This document shows positions 8,801-16,553 of a DNA stretch of 64,000 nt, in pieces (position 1 is the stretch's first letter; each line of letters opens with the position of its first letter). The DNA is from Agromyces sp. Marseille-P2726 (GTDB lineage Bacteria; Actinomycetota; Actinomycetes; Actinomycetales; Microbacteriaceae). The translations under genes and the position numbers were made by a program. The notes under the pieces are model-generated. The model ran no database searches and was not told where the DNA came from. It saw nothing but the letters and a program-made list of their open reading frames with translations. The stretch is from contig NZ_CADDWM010000011.1 in assembly GCF_902809835.1 (NCBI RefSeq), positions 248,001 through 312,000 of the forward strand, in the 5' to 3' direction.

Positions 8801-9243
8801 TCAGACACCCGCCATCAACTGCTGTACGCCGCGCTCCCAGTCGATCTCGGGGTAGAGCGCACTGAGCCTGGCGATGAGCTTGCTCTGACCATTCGACACG
8901 ATGAAGACGTTGCCCTCGTGCCAGCCGACGAGCTCCTTGAGGGACGTCATCTTCCACCCCTCCGCCGTGCGGGTGAATGTGTCGCGGTAGTAGCCGACCG
9001 TCGTCGAGATGTGCTCGCCGGTGCGGGTGCTGGCCCAGTGCTTGCCCTGCATGACCGACAGTACGGTTGCGTTCTCTCGCGTCTCGTCGAACTCGAACGC
9101 CACTGGAGTCTTCGGGTGCTGACTGAACTCGATCTCCGAGAAGAACTCCTTCAGTGCCTCGACCCAGTCGTCAGTGCGGATCGTGCTGCGGCATCCGTCT
9201 TGTTCGCCGCGGTGTCTGCGGTCACGTCATTCGTCATCTTCAT
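8801..9243 (-). pseudogene. SnoaL-like (NTF2-fold) gene, truncated and frameshifted
   Basis: A coupled start survives: ATG 9243 overlaps the stop of the LVIVD gene, and ATG 9237 follows AAAGGATGAAG. That frame codes only about 28-30 residues and stops. A second frame downstream reads DDWVEALKEFF and continues to 8801, with the typical second half of a SnoaL-like protein: GYYRDTFTRTAEGWKMTSL matches YWETYRKVDGEWRIASMKL in the intact 56438 gene. The roughly 75 residues that should form the first half, including the Tyr/Asp site, are absent. An internal deletion that also changed the frame explains this best. A short protein from GTG 9103 (100 residues) remains possible. Confidence 0.65.
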
Positions 9244-10388
9244 CCTTTCGGGGTAATCGCATGCGCCAGGTCGAGCCGGATGATGTCGAGCCCTGCGACG
9301 CGGTCGAGCAGGTAGACGAGCCCGCGATCGTCGACCGTGACATCGTTGGACGAGACCCGGGTCGCGCCCGGCGCCGGGTCGGGCAGATACGAGCCGACGA
9401 GCTTCGGCGAGAGCGGGTCGGCGAGGTCGAAGACCTGCAGGCCGTGGGCGAACCAGGCGAAGGGGATGATCGTGCCATGGAATTGCTCGGATGGCTGGTG
9501 GCAGCCCGTGAACGGTTCCTGCGGTGAGCCGTCGACGTCGACGCCGGGAACGGTGATCGTCGCAACGGGGATCGGCAGGGTCTCGTCGGTGATGTCGTAG
9601 ACCATCGCGAATGCGGGCGGAGCCGGATGGATCTTCGAGACGTCCTCGTCGGCGACCACCATGTGCCGCCGGCCGCGAGTGCGCTCCGGCAGGACCAGGC
9701 AGGTGTGCGTCGGATGGGGGAACGCCGGGCTTCGACGCGAATGCCCGACGGCGACCGGATGCCGCAGGTCCGAGATGTCGAGGATGTAGAACCCGTGGTG
9801 CCAATAGCTCACGTACAACCGGTCGCCCATGCGCAGCGGGTGGTGGCACCTGGGCGGCACGAAGTCGTCCCACGGGTACTCCTCGCCGCCGTCCGCCCAC
9901 TGGCCCGGGATCCACCAGCGCGAGAGCTCGCGAGGCTGGGTCGGGTCACGCACGTCGATGATGAACGCGATGTTCCCCCGGTAGCCGTCGGCCGTGGCCG
10001 AGAGGTAGACGTACTCGCCATCGAAATCGAACCGGTGCACGCCCTTGCCGCCGGTCACCCACTTGCCGGTGAGGCGCGGATTCGATGGATCGGAGACGTC
10101 GTAGACCGCGAGTCCTCCTCGGAACCCATCTGGTCCGCTGTCACCCCATTGCTCGTGGTTGACGATCATGATGTCGCCGACGGCTCGCACCTTGTGAGAA
10201 TGCCAGCCCTGCGGCATCCGGATCTCCGAAAGCTTGACCGGATTCGCCGGATCTGCGATGCCGTAGATGCTCGTGCCATGCGGGGCCTCGATGTGCGCGA
10301 TGTAGCATCGATCGCCGTCGACCCAGACCTGGCCCCCACCCGGCACGTCGAGGTGGCACACGAGTTCGGCGTTCATGGCGGTCGTCAT
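9240..10388 (-). CDS. LVIVD-repeat beta-propeller protein
   Basis: 382 residues with repeated propeller blades, each ending in a variant of a short D-(P/S)-x-(N/H)-P turn: GIADPANPVKL, DVSDPSNPRLTG, DVRDPTQPREL, DISDLRHPVAVG and DLADPLSPKLVG. This is the LVIVD-repeat pattern, related to selenium-binding-type propellers; the biochemical role is not established. It is rich in His (CHHPLRMGD, YWHHGFYILDI, SHKV), which might bind metal. No signal peptide is evident. Start ATG 10388 has GGAAGGAAG upstream and overlaps the oxidase stop by ATGA. It sits between two damaged genes of one operon. Confidence 0.75.
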   Translation of the reverse strand: MTTAMNAELVCHLDVPGGGQVWVDGDRCYIAHIEAPHGTSIYGIADPANPVKLSEIRMPQGWHSHKVRAVGDIMIVNHEQWGDSGPDGFRGGLAVYDVSDPSNPRLTGKWVTGGKGVHRFDFDGEYVYLSATADGYRGNIAFIIDVRDPTQPRELSRWWIPGQWADGGEEYPWDDFVPPRCHHPLRMGDRLYVSYWHHGFYILDISDLRHPVAVGHSRRSPAFPHPTHTCLVLPERTRGRRHMVVADEDVSKIHPAPPAFAMVYDITDETLPIPVATITVPGVDVDGSPQEPFTGCHQPSEQFHGTIIPFAWFAHGLQVFDLADPLSPKLVGSYLPDPAPGATRVSSNDVTVDDRGLVYLLDRVAGLDIIRLDLAHAITPKG

Positions 10389-11368
10389 CGACTTCCTTCC
10401 GTACGGATGAATCCACGGTCGAGATTGCGGACATCGGGGCAGCCGAGCTGCGCCAGCGTCTCGACGAGCTCCTGATGCAGGATGTCGAGCACATCGGCGA
10501 CGCCCTCCTCCGCGCGCGCCCCCAGCGCCAGGGCCTTCGCGACATCGTCACCCGTGCGTACACCCCCATCGAGGTACACCTCGGCCCGCGCGCCCACCTC
10601 GTCGACGATCTCAGGCAACACCTCGATCGATGCGGGAACGGAGCCCGACTCCCGTCCGCCATGATTCGAGACGACCACGCCGGCCGCCCCGGCATCCGCG
10701 GCGAGCGCAGCATCCTCAGGCCGCAGAACGCCCTTCACGATCACGGGCACGGATGCCTCGCTGCAGATCCACTCGAGCGTCGGCAGCAGCACCGGACGAA
10801 CGTCGGGCGCTGCGCCATCGAAATGCGCGAGCGTCACACGGCTGGAGGGCCGGAAGCGGTTTCGGCGATCCTGTTCGCGCATCCGCGCTCGACGGGGCAC
10901 GTCGACGGTGACGCAGATCGCCGCGCAACCGGCCGCCTCCGCCCGTTCGAGGAGCGCCGCCGTGTGCTCGCGCCCGTAGTCGTACAACTGGAACCACACC
11001 GGTGAGCCACCGGCAGCCTCCACGATGCCCTCAACCGGGTGGGTCGCCAGCACCGCGGCGGGTGCCACCGTACCCGCTCGCGCAGCGGCTCGAGCAGTGG
11101 CGAGCTCTCCGTCGGGGTGCGCCAGCTGTTGCAGACCCGTCGGCGCGATGAGGACCGGGGAGGCCACCTCTCGCCCCAGGACCGTGGTCGCGGTCGACAC
11201 CTTTCCGACATCGACGAATCGTCGCGGCGTGAACAGGACGCGTTCGAAGGCCTCAAGATTCCGTCGAACCGCCTGCGAGCCACCCGCACCCCCGCCAAGG
11301 AAGGCTCCGATCTCGGGCGCGAGAACCCGCGTGGCTTCCGCCTCGAAGTCGGCCAGCGAAAGCAGCAT
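10385..11368 (-). CDS. FMN-dependent 2-hydroxyacid oxidase/dehydrogenase with a missing FMN-phosphate loop
   Basis: 327 residues of the glycolate oxidase/lactate monooxygenase family: PVLIAPTGLQQLAHPDGE, PVWFQLYDY, VTVDVP, VIVKGVL, and the catalytic-His motif SNHGGR (His236). After DGGVRTGDDVAKALALGARA (to residue 286) the chain jumps to EEGVADVLDIL. The family normally has about 16 residues here with the IGRP FMN-phosphate-binding motif. The first active-site Tyr region is FLGGGAGG instead of YYxxGA, and RQLDG has become RESGS. Activity is therefore doubtful. ATG 11368 is chosen; TTG 11374 is possible. The next gene overlaps by ATGA. Confidence 0.8.
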   Translation of the reverse strand: MLLSLADFEAEATRVLAPEIGAFLGGGAGGSQAVRRNLEAFERVLFTPRRFVDVGKVSTATTVLGREVASPVLIAPTGLQQLAHPDGELATARAAARAGTVAPAAVLATHPVEGIVEAAGGSPVWFQLYDYGREHTAALLERAEAAGCAAICVTVDVPRRARMREQDRRNRFRPSSRVTLAHFDGAAPDVRPVLLPTLEWICSEASVPVIVKGVLRPEDAALAADAGAAGVVVSNHGGRESGSVPASIEVLPEIVDEVGARAEVYLDGGVRTGDDVAKALALGARAEEGVADVLDILHQELVETLAQLGCPDVRNLDRGFIRTEGSR

Positions 11369-11428
11369 CCCCAACCCCCGGTTCCCCCGGTCACGTCACC
11401 AACACCATAGAGGACTTTTCTAGCTATG

Positions 11429-11446
11429 CTGTCAATATTAGTAACT
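11429..11446. promoter_or_regulatory. AT-rich site in divergent promoter
   Basis: CTGTCAATATTAGTAAC lies in the 100-base gap between the oxidase operon (minus, start 11368) and the P450 operon (plus, start 11469). On the minus strand it reads as TAATATTGACAG, which contains a TTGACA -35-like box and resembles the sites at 13222-13243 and 45206-45236. It could be a promoter, an operator, or both. Confidence 0.35.
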
Positions 11447-11468
11447 CCATCAATGACGAGGAGAACCC

Positions 11469-12671
11469 GTGACCTCAACGGTGACATCCGCGCCTCCCGC
11501 GTTCCCCCTGGTTCGCGAAGACCCGCTGCTTCCCCCGGCCGACTACGTGGCGTGGCGTGAAGAGGCACCCGCACGACAGGTCACTCTGCAGGACGGCTCC
11601 ATGGCCTGGGTCGTGCTCCGTCATGCTGAGGTACGGCAGGTCCTGGAAGATCCGACGATCTCGCGCGACCCATCCGTTCCGTACTTCCCCAAGGTCCGCG
11701 CCGGCCAGACGTTCAATCGCAACGACGTGCTCCTGAACCACATGGACCCGCCGCTGCACGGACGGTTCCGCAAGATGCTGGCACCGTGGTTCACACTCAA
11801 GCGCATCAGCGCGCTCCGTGGTGAGATCCAGGCGACGGTCGATGAGACCATCGACCGTCTCCTCACCCTCGAGAAGCCGGTCAACTTCCATCGTGAGTTC
11901 AGCCTCGTGATCCCGTCGAAGGTGATCTGCCGGTTCCTGGGCATCGATTACGAGCACCACCACGACTTCGAACGGCTCTCCGCGGTCGCGACGAGCGCGA
12001 GCGCCACACCCGAGGAGTTCGGCGCCGCGGTGAAGGAATTGATGGGCATCGTCGCCTCGATCGTCGACGAGCAGGTCGACAACCCGGGCGATGGCATCGT
12101 CGGGGTGCTCGCGACGAAGTACAAGAACGGTGAGATCACTCGTGAGCAGGCGTTGTCGCATGTCCATGTACTGATCGTGGGCGGACATGAGACCACGGCG
12201 CACACGATCTCGCAGGGCATGCTCCTGCTGTGGCGCAACCCCGACGTGCTCGAGCGCCTGCGGGAGCACCCCGAGGACTGGGTCAAGGCGATCAATGAGA
12301 TGCTCCGGATCCACAGTGTCGCGGATGGCACGATGACGCGGGTGACGACCGCCGAGATCGATCTGGGCGGCGTGACGGTTCCGGCGAACCAGGGCATCAT
12401 CCCCGTCATGACGCCCGCGAACTTCGACCCGCGCGCCTGGGAGAACCCCACGAAGTTCGACATCGATCGCGAGACGACGAACCATGTCAGCCTCGGCGGC
12501 GGCATCCACTCGTGCCTCGGCCAGAACCTCGCCCGGGCGGAGCTCGAGCTCGCGTTCGAGACGCTCGTTCGGCGCGTTCCCACACTCGAGCTGGCCGTCC
12601 CCGAGGAGGAAGTCGTCTTCACCCGCGACGGCTTCGTCTACGGCGTTCGGGACATGCCCGTCACCTGGTGA
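11469..12671 (+). CDS. Cytochrome P450 (subfamily A), coupled to a SnoaL-like gene
   Basis: 400 residues. I-helix VGGHETTAHTIS, K-helix NEMLRIHSVADGTMTR (ExxR) and heme loop GGGIHSCLGQNLARAE with Cys349; the usual Phe seven residues before Cys is Leu. It is a close relative of the P450 at 51632 and more distantly of 30747. Expected to monooxygenate a small or cyclic substrate with external ferredoxin. Start GTG 11469 has AGGAGAACCC upstream. The end overlaps or nearly touches the SnoaL-like gene (GTG 12668/ATG 12677), an arrangement repeated at 51632. Confidence 0.93.
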   Translation: MTSTVTSAPPAFPLVREDPLLPPADYVAWREEAPARQVTLQDGSMAWVVLRHAEVRQVLEDPTISRDPSVPYFPKVRAGQTFNRNDVLLNHMDPPLHGRFRKMLAPWFTLKRISALRGEIQATVDETIDRLLTLEKPVNFHREFSLVIPSKVICRFLGIDYEHHHDFERLSAVATSASATPEEFGAAVKELMGIVASIVDEQVDNPGDGIVGVLATKYKNGEITREQALSHVHVLIVGGHETTAHTISQGMLLLWRNPDVLERLREHPEDWVKAINEMLRIHSVADGTMTRVTTAEIDLGGVTVPANQGIIPVMTPANFDPRAWENPTKFDIDRETTNHVSLGGGIHSCLGQNLARAELELAFETLVRRVPTLELAVPEEEVVFTRDGFVYGVRDMPVTW

Positions 12672-12676
12672 GCTGG

Positions 12677-13186
12677 ATGACCGAGGATCGCCTGCAACTG
12701 CTTCTCGATCGCTGCGAGATCGAGCGGATCGTGTACGACTACGCGACCGGCCTCGACACCAAGGACTGGAGCCTCTGGCGCTCAATCTTCACCGATGAGG
12801 TGCAGGTGAAGTTCCGTCCCGCCGCCGAGGCCGAGTTCACCGGTCTCGGCCAGGAGTGGGTGTCGATGAGCGCCGATGAGTGGGTCGAGGGTCGCCGCGT
12901 GCTGTTCACTGGTCTCGCGACCACGCAGCACCAGATGTCCAATCCGCGCATCACCGTCGAAGGCGACACCGCGACCTGCGTGATGTACATGCAGGCGATT
13001 CACTTCATGCCCGGTGCCCCCGACCTCGAGTACACGATCGGCGGCTACTACATCGACGATCTCGTGCGCACACCCGAGGGCTGGAAGCTGGCGCGGGTGA
13101 ATCTCAATGTGACGTGGGAGCGCGGCGACGCCACGATGCTCGACCGCGCTCGCGAGCTCGGGCGCCAGCTCGTCGCGGCGAAGTAG
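12677..13186 (+). CDS. SnoaL-like (SnoaL_4, BaiE/scytalone dehydratase-type) protein
   Basis: 169 residues of NTF2-like cone fold. Near the N-terminus IERIVYDYATGLDTKDW gives Tyr22 and Asp27, five apart like Tyr30/Asp35 of BaiE, and TTQHQMSN supplies a His (His85). The late TPEGWKLARVNLNVTW is the usual last strand. Known members dehydrate, isomerise or hydrolyse. Its coupling to a P450 suggests it processes the P450 product. ATG 12677 has GGTGAG at good spacing; GTG 12668, overlapping the P450 stop by four bases, is the alternative. Confidence 0.82.
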   Translation: MTEDRLQLLLDRCEIERIVYDYATGLDTKDWSLWRSIFTDEVQVKFRPAAEAEFTGLGQEWVSMSADEWVEGRRVLFTGLATTQHQMSNPRITVEGDTATCVMYMQAIHFMPGAPDLEYTIGGYYIDDLVRTPEGWKLARVNLNVTWERGDATMLDRARELGRQLVAAK

Positions 13187-13221
13187 ACCTGCTCCGGGAA
13201 TCGTGAGGCGCCGCAAGCGCA

Positions 13222-13243
13222 TGATGTCAATAATAAAAATAGG
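13222..13243 (+). promoter_or_regulatory. AT-rich site upstream of the third P450 unit
   Basis: TGATGTCAATAATAAAAAT followed by AGG, 39 bases above ATG 13282. Read on the other strand its ends CCTAT and ACATCA, 11 bases apart, are the same as those of the island at 43405-43426, although the centre differs. AATAAT or AAAAAT could be a -10 box. The gap 13187-13281 contains nothing else that I can recognise. Confidence 0.4.
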
Positions 13244-13281
13244 ACCGCAGCGTCCATGCACGTGGCGACAGAGGAGCCGAG

Positions 13282-14535
13282 ATGCCGAAGTGGGACACCG
13301 ACGACCGAATGCTCGACCCTTCGTGGTACGTCACGCCCGACTACAAAGACGTCTTCCGCCGGCTACGTGACGAGGATCCGGTGCACTGGACCGAGGACGA
13401 CAGCTATGGAAAGCACCACTGGACCATCAGTCGGTACGACGACGTCAAGCAGTTCCTGACGAACCACCAGCAGCTCAGCAATCGCTGGGACACGCGGATC
13501 CCGGCAACGCCCAAGCGCTACACGCCCGAAGAGCGTTTCGCCATGGGCTTCGACACGAGCATGGCGCGCAACGATCCGCCCATCCACGACCTGTACCGCC
13601 GCCCCGTCAACAAGCACTTCAGCGTCCCCGCGATCAAGAAACTCACGGGCGACGTCTCCTCGATCGTCGACGAGATCTTCGCCGAGGCGCGCGAGAAGAA
13701 CGACGTCGACCTCGTCGACGAGATCGCCGGCGAGCTCCCGGCGCGCGTGGTACTTCGCATGATCGGCGTTCCCGAGTCGGACTGGGAAGAGCTCCGCGTC
13801 GCGGCGTGGCGCTGGCTGTCGCCCGCCGATGATCGGTACCAGGTCGACGGCGATCCGGTGAAGACATCACGACTCGGCCAGCAGACGCTGCTCGACTATT
13901 GCGGGGAGCTCGCGCTCTCACGACGGCGGGAGCCGAAGGACGACTTCGCGACCGTCCTCGGACAGCTGCGCATCGATGACGATCCGCTGACCGCGCACGA
14001 GATGCGCAACTACATGGCGGTGATCATCGGCGGCGGGCTGGAAACCACCCGCAGTGCGGCATCCCTGGGGCTACTGAAGTTCATCTCCGATCGCGACCAG
14101 GCACAGCTCCTGCGCGAAGACCCGTCGCTGGCGTCGTCGGCGGTGGAGGAGGTTCTTCGCTGGGGGTCGCCGGTGCGAAGCAAGTTCCGTGTCGCTTCCA
14201 CCGACTTCGAGTGGCACGGCAAGGACATCCGGGCCGGCGACTGGGTCGTCGGACTGCTCGCGTCGGCCAACTGGGACGAGCGGAAGTTCGAGAACCCCGA
14301 GAAATTCGATATCCGACGCAACCCGAACCCGCACCTCACCCTGGGTGAGGGCATCCACCAGTGCCTCGGGCGCAACCTCGCGCGCCTGGAGCTCGCGACG
14401 CTCTTCTCGAGGTTCGTCACGGAGTTCCCCGATGCCGAAATCTCTGGCCCCACCGAGTACATGGCGGATCGGATCATGAGCACGCTGCGCAGCCAGTCCG
14501 TTCGGCTGAACTCATCCGTAGCCGCCGCAGTCTGA
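13282..14535 (+). CDS. Cytochrome P450 (subfamily B)
   Basis: 417 residues, the same length and heme Cys position (361) as the P450 at 7536. I-helix GGGLETTRS, ExxR in EEVLRWGSPVRSKFR, heme loop LGEGIHQCLGRNLARLE with Leu in place of the usual Phe. The two B-type P450s look like paralogues that may act on successive intermediates. Start ATG 13282 has GAGGAGCCGAG upstream. Downstream on the same strand are an LLM oxidoreductase and a cyclase-family hydrolase, 53 and 21 bases apart, making a likely operon up to 16421. Confidence 0.93.
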   Translation: MPKWDTDDRMLDPSWYVTPDYKDVFRRLRDEDPVHWTEDDSYGKHHWTISRYDDVKQFLTNHQQLSNRWDTRIPATPKRYTPEERFAMGFDTSMARNDPPIHDLYRRPVNKHFSVPAIKKLTGDVSSIVDEIFAEAREKNDVDLVDEIAGELPARVVLRMIGVPESDWEELRVAAWRWLSPADDRYQVDGDPVKTSRLGQQTLLDYCGELALSRRREPKDDFATVLGQLRIDDDPLTAHEMRNYMAVIIGGGLETTRSAASLGLLKFISDRDQAQLLREDPSLASSAVEEVLRWGSPVRSKFRVASTDFEWHGKDIRAGDWVVGLLASANWDERKFENPEKFDIRRNPNPHLTLGEGIHQCLGRNLARLELATLFSRFVTEFPDAEISGPTEYMADRIMSTLRSQSVRLNSSVAAAV

Positions 14536-14588
14536 TCGGCAACGGCGGAAGCTCACCTACCGGCGAGAAACACGAGCGAGAGGCATCC

Positions 14589-15467
14589 ATGGAGTACTGG
14601 CTTCAGTTCGTCAATACGCCGCCCGAAGATCTCGACGAACTCGCCGTGCTCGCCGAGGAGTGCGGCTTCACCGGCGTCATGGAGGGCGACCACTGGTTGA
14701 TGCCCGCGAGTTCGTCCGACAAGGATCCGCACGAGCGCGGAACGATGCCGTGGGACTACTCCTTCTCCGACGTCTTCGTGACCGCAGGCGCGGTGCTGCA
14801 GGCGACCCGTACACTTCGGTTCGCGCCCGGCGTGCTCGTGCTGGCGAACCGGACGAACCCGTTGCTGATCGCCAAGTCCTGCGCGACCGCCTCGCGCATC
14901 AGCGGCGGCCGCTTCGCACTCGGCGTCGGCATCGGCTGGATGAAGGAGGAGTTCGACGTCGCTGGCGTGGATTTCGCGACTCGAGTTCCGCGAACCGTCG
15001 AGATGATCGAGATCCTTCGCAAGCTCTGGGGCCCCGGGCCGGTCGAGCACCACGGTCGATTCTTCGAGTTCCCGTCGACGTACGCGGTGCCACGCCCCGA
15101 ACATCGGGTGCCCATCTACATCGGGGCCTTCGTACCGCAGGCGATTCGGCGCGCAGGCCGCATTGGAGACGGATGGATGGCCGCGCCGGGCACGGTGGAG
15201 GAGTTGGCGTCCTCCATCGCGATGATCAACGAGGAGCGCCGGCATGCCGGGCGCGAGCAGGAGCGATTCGAGGTCTTCGCGGGCCTGAAGCGGAACCCCG
15301 ACGGTTCGCTTCCCGGCCGAGAGGACTTCCGCCGGGCCGAAGACGTCGGCGTCACCGCGGCGAAGTTCGGACCGATCGAGCATCTGCTCGGCGAGCCGTA
15401 CGTTTCGAAGGATGAGAAGCGCCGCTGGATCGAGGGGTTCGCCGAGCGCGTCATGGCTGCTGCCTGA
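14589..15467 (+). CDS. LLM-class F420/flavin-dependent oxidoreductase
   Basis: 292 residues with the F420-dependent luciferase-like layout: EECGFTGVMEGDHW early, LRFAPGVLVLANRTNPLLIAKSCA, GRFALGVGIGWMKEEFDVAGVDF (a hallmark of the F420-type branch), HRVPIYIGAF and RRAGRIGDGWM. It probably oxidises an alcohol or reduces an unsaturated or keto compound, with F420 or FMN. The true start is ATG 14589 after GAGAGG; the longer frame back to 14361 overlaps the P450. It is a paralogue in type, but not closely, of the genes at 2529 and 60328. Confidence 0.82.
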   Translation: MEYWLQFVNTPPEDLDELAVLAEECGFTGVMEGDHWLMPASSSDKDPHERGTMPWDYSFSDVFVTAGAVLQATRTLRFAPGVLVLANRTNPLLIAKSCATASRISGGRFALGVGIGWMKEEFDVAGVDFATRVPRTVEMIEILRKLWGPGPVEHHGRFFEFPSTYAVPRPEHRVPIYIGAFVPQAIRRAGRIGDGWMAAPGTVEELASSIAMINEERRHAGREQERFEVFAGLKRNPDGSLPGREDFRRAEDVGVTAAKFGPIEHLLGEPYVSKDEKRRWIEGFAERVMAAA

Positions 15468-15488
15468 CGTCGATTGAGAGGAGACAGG

Positions 15489-16421
15489 ATGTCGCACGCG
15501 CGGCTCATGACCGATGACGAGTTGCCCGGAGTGTTCGACGCCGTATCGAACTGGGGGCGGTGGGGTTCCGAAGACGAGCGCGGGACGGTGAACCTGATCA
15601 CCCCGCAGGTGACCGCTCGCGCCGCCGCCGAGATCCGCGAGGGCACGGTCGTCGGCTTCGGGTCGATCGATCTCTCCGGCTCACTGGCCTCCGCCGAGCC
15701 GCCGACGCGGCACGTCATGCTCAAGCACGGCGAGGACGCCGCCGAGGGGTACGCCTCTGCAACGGACTTCGTCGGGATCGACTACCACGGTGTCCACACC
15801 AGCCACTTCGACGCACTGTGCCACGTCTTCTACGACGGTCGTATGTACAACGACCGACCCGCTCGGCTCGTCCGAGCCACCGGTGCAGAGGCGAACACGA
15901 TCGACGTCTTCCGCGACGGCATCGCCACGAGGGGCGTGCTGCTGGATATCCCAGCCGTGCGCGGCAGCTCATTCGTCGAGCCGCTCGCCCCCGTTGTGCC
16001 CGACGAGCTCGACGCCGCCCTCGAAGCGCAGGGCACCGACATCCGTGAGGGAGATGCCCTCTTCGTGTATGTCGGACGATCCGCCCGCCGCGCCGAGACG
16101 GGGAGTGACTTCGTGGAGGGCGCACTGCATGTCGCCGGCCTCGACGCCTCCTGCCTGCCGTGGCTGCACGAGCGAGGCATCGCGGTGCTGGGGTCGGACG
16201 GCGCGAACGACGCGCTCCCCCGCCAGGCGGGCGCCGAGCGGGTTCCGGTGCACGTCGGCGCAATCGTCTACATGGGGATGCCGCTGCTCGACAACGCCGC
16301 CCTCGATCCGCTGGCGGCGGCATGCCGTCCGCGCTCGCGCTGGGATTTCTTCACGACGATCTCACCGTTGGCCATCGGCGGCGGGACGGGGTCTCCCGTG
16401 AACCCGATTGCGATCTTCTGA
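15489..16421 (+). CDS. Cyclase-family hydrolase (kynurenine formamidase-like fold, PF04199 type)
   Basis: 310 residues. The metal-binding signature appears as HGVHTSHFDALCH, a variant of HxGTHxDxPxH, after the segment GIDYHG. The C-terminal half has ALHVAGLDASCLPWLHERGI and LGSDGAND, typical of this fold. Members hydrolyse amides, lactones or cyclic diketones using metal. A role in ring opening is plausible here but inferred. ATG 15489 follows GAGAGGAGACAGG, an excellent ribosome site; TTG 15474 is the longer alternative. It is last gene of the 13282-16421 group. Confidence 0.78.
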   Translation: MSHARLMTDDELPGVFDAVSNWGRWGSEDERGTVNLITPQVTARAAAEIREGTVVGFGSIDLSGSLASAEPPTRHVMLKHGEDAAEGYASATDFVGIDYHGVHTSHFDALCHVFYDGRMYNDRPARLVRATGAEANTIDVFRDGIATRGVLLDIPAVRGSSFVEPLAPVVPDELDAALEAQGTDIREGDALFVYVGRSARRAETGSDFVEGALHVAGLDASCLPWLHERGIAVLGSDGANDALPRQAGAERVPVHVGAIVYMGMPLLDNAALDPLAAACRPRSRWDFFTTISPLAIGGGTGSPVNPIAIF

Positions 16422-16458
16422 GCTCCATCCGGTCGGCGGAGGCCAATGGATGACGACC

Positions 16459-16486
16459 TTATAACGATTGCGATAACAATTACGAT
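16459..16486 (+). promoter_or_regulatory. AT-rich promoter region with direct repeat
   Basis: In the gap between the cyclase gene and the second dctP, ATAACGAT (16461) and ATAACAAT (16473) form a direct repeat spaced 12 bases, about one helical turn, inside the only AT-rich stretch of the gap. The dctP start is about 70 bases downstream. This is a plausible operator or promoter for dctP. Confidence 0.35.
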
Positions 16487-16553
16487 GGGGCGATAGCCTC
16501 GAATGGCGCCGCCACTCGGGCCGGGCGCTCACTTGAGACGACGGAGTCTTCTG

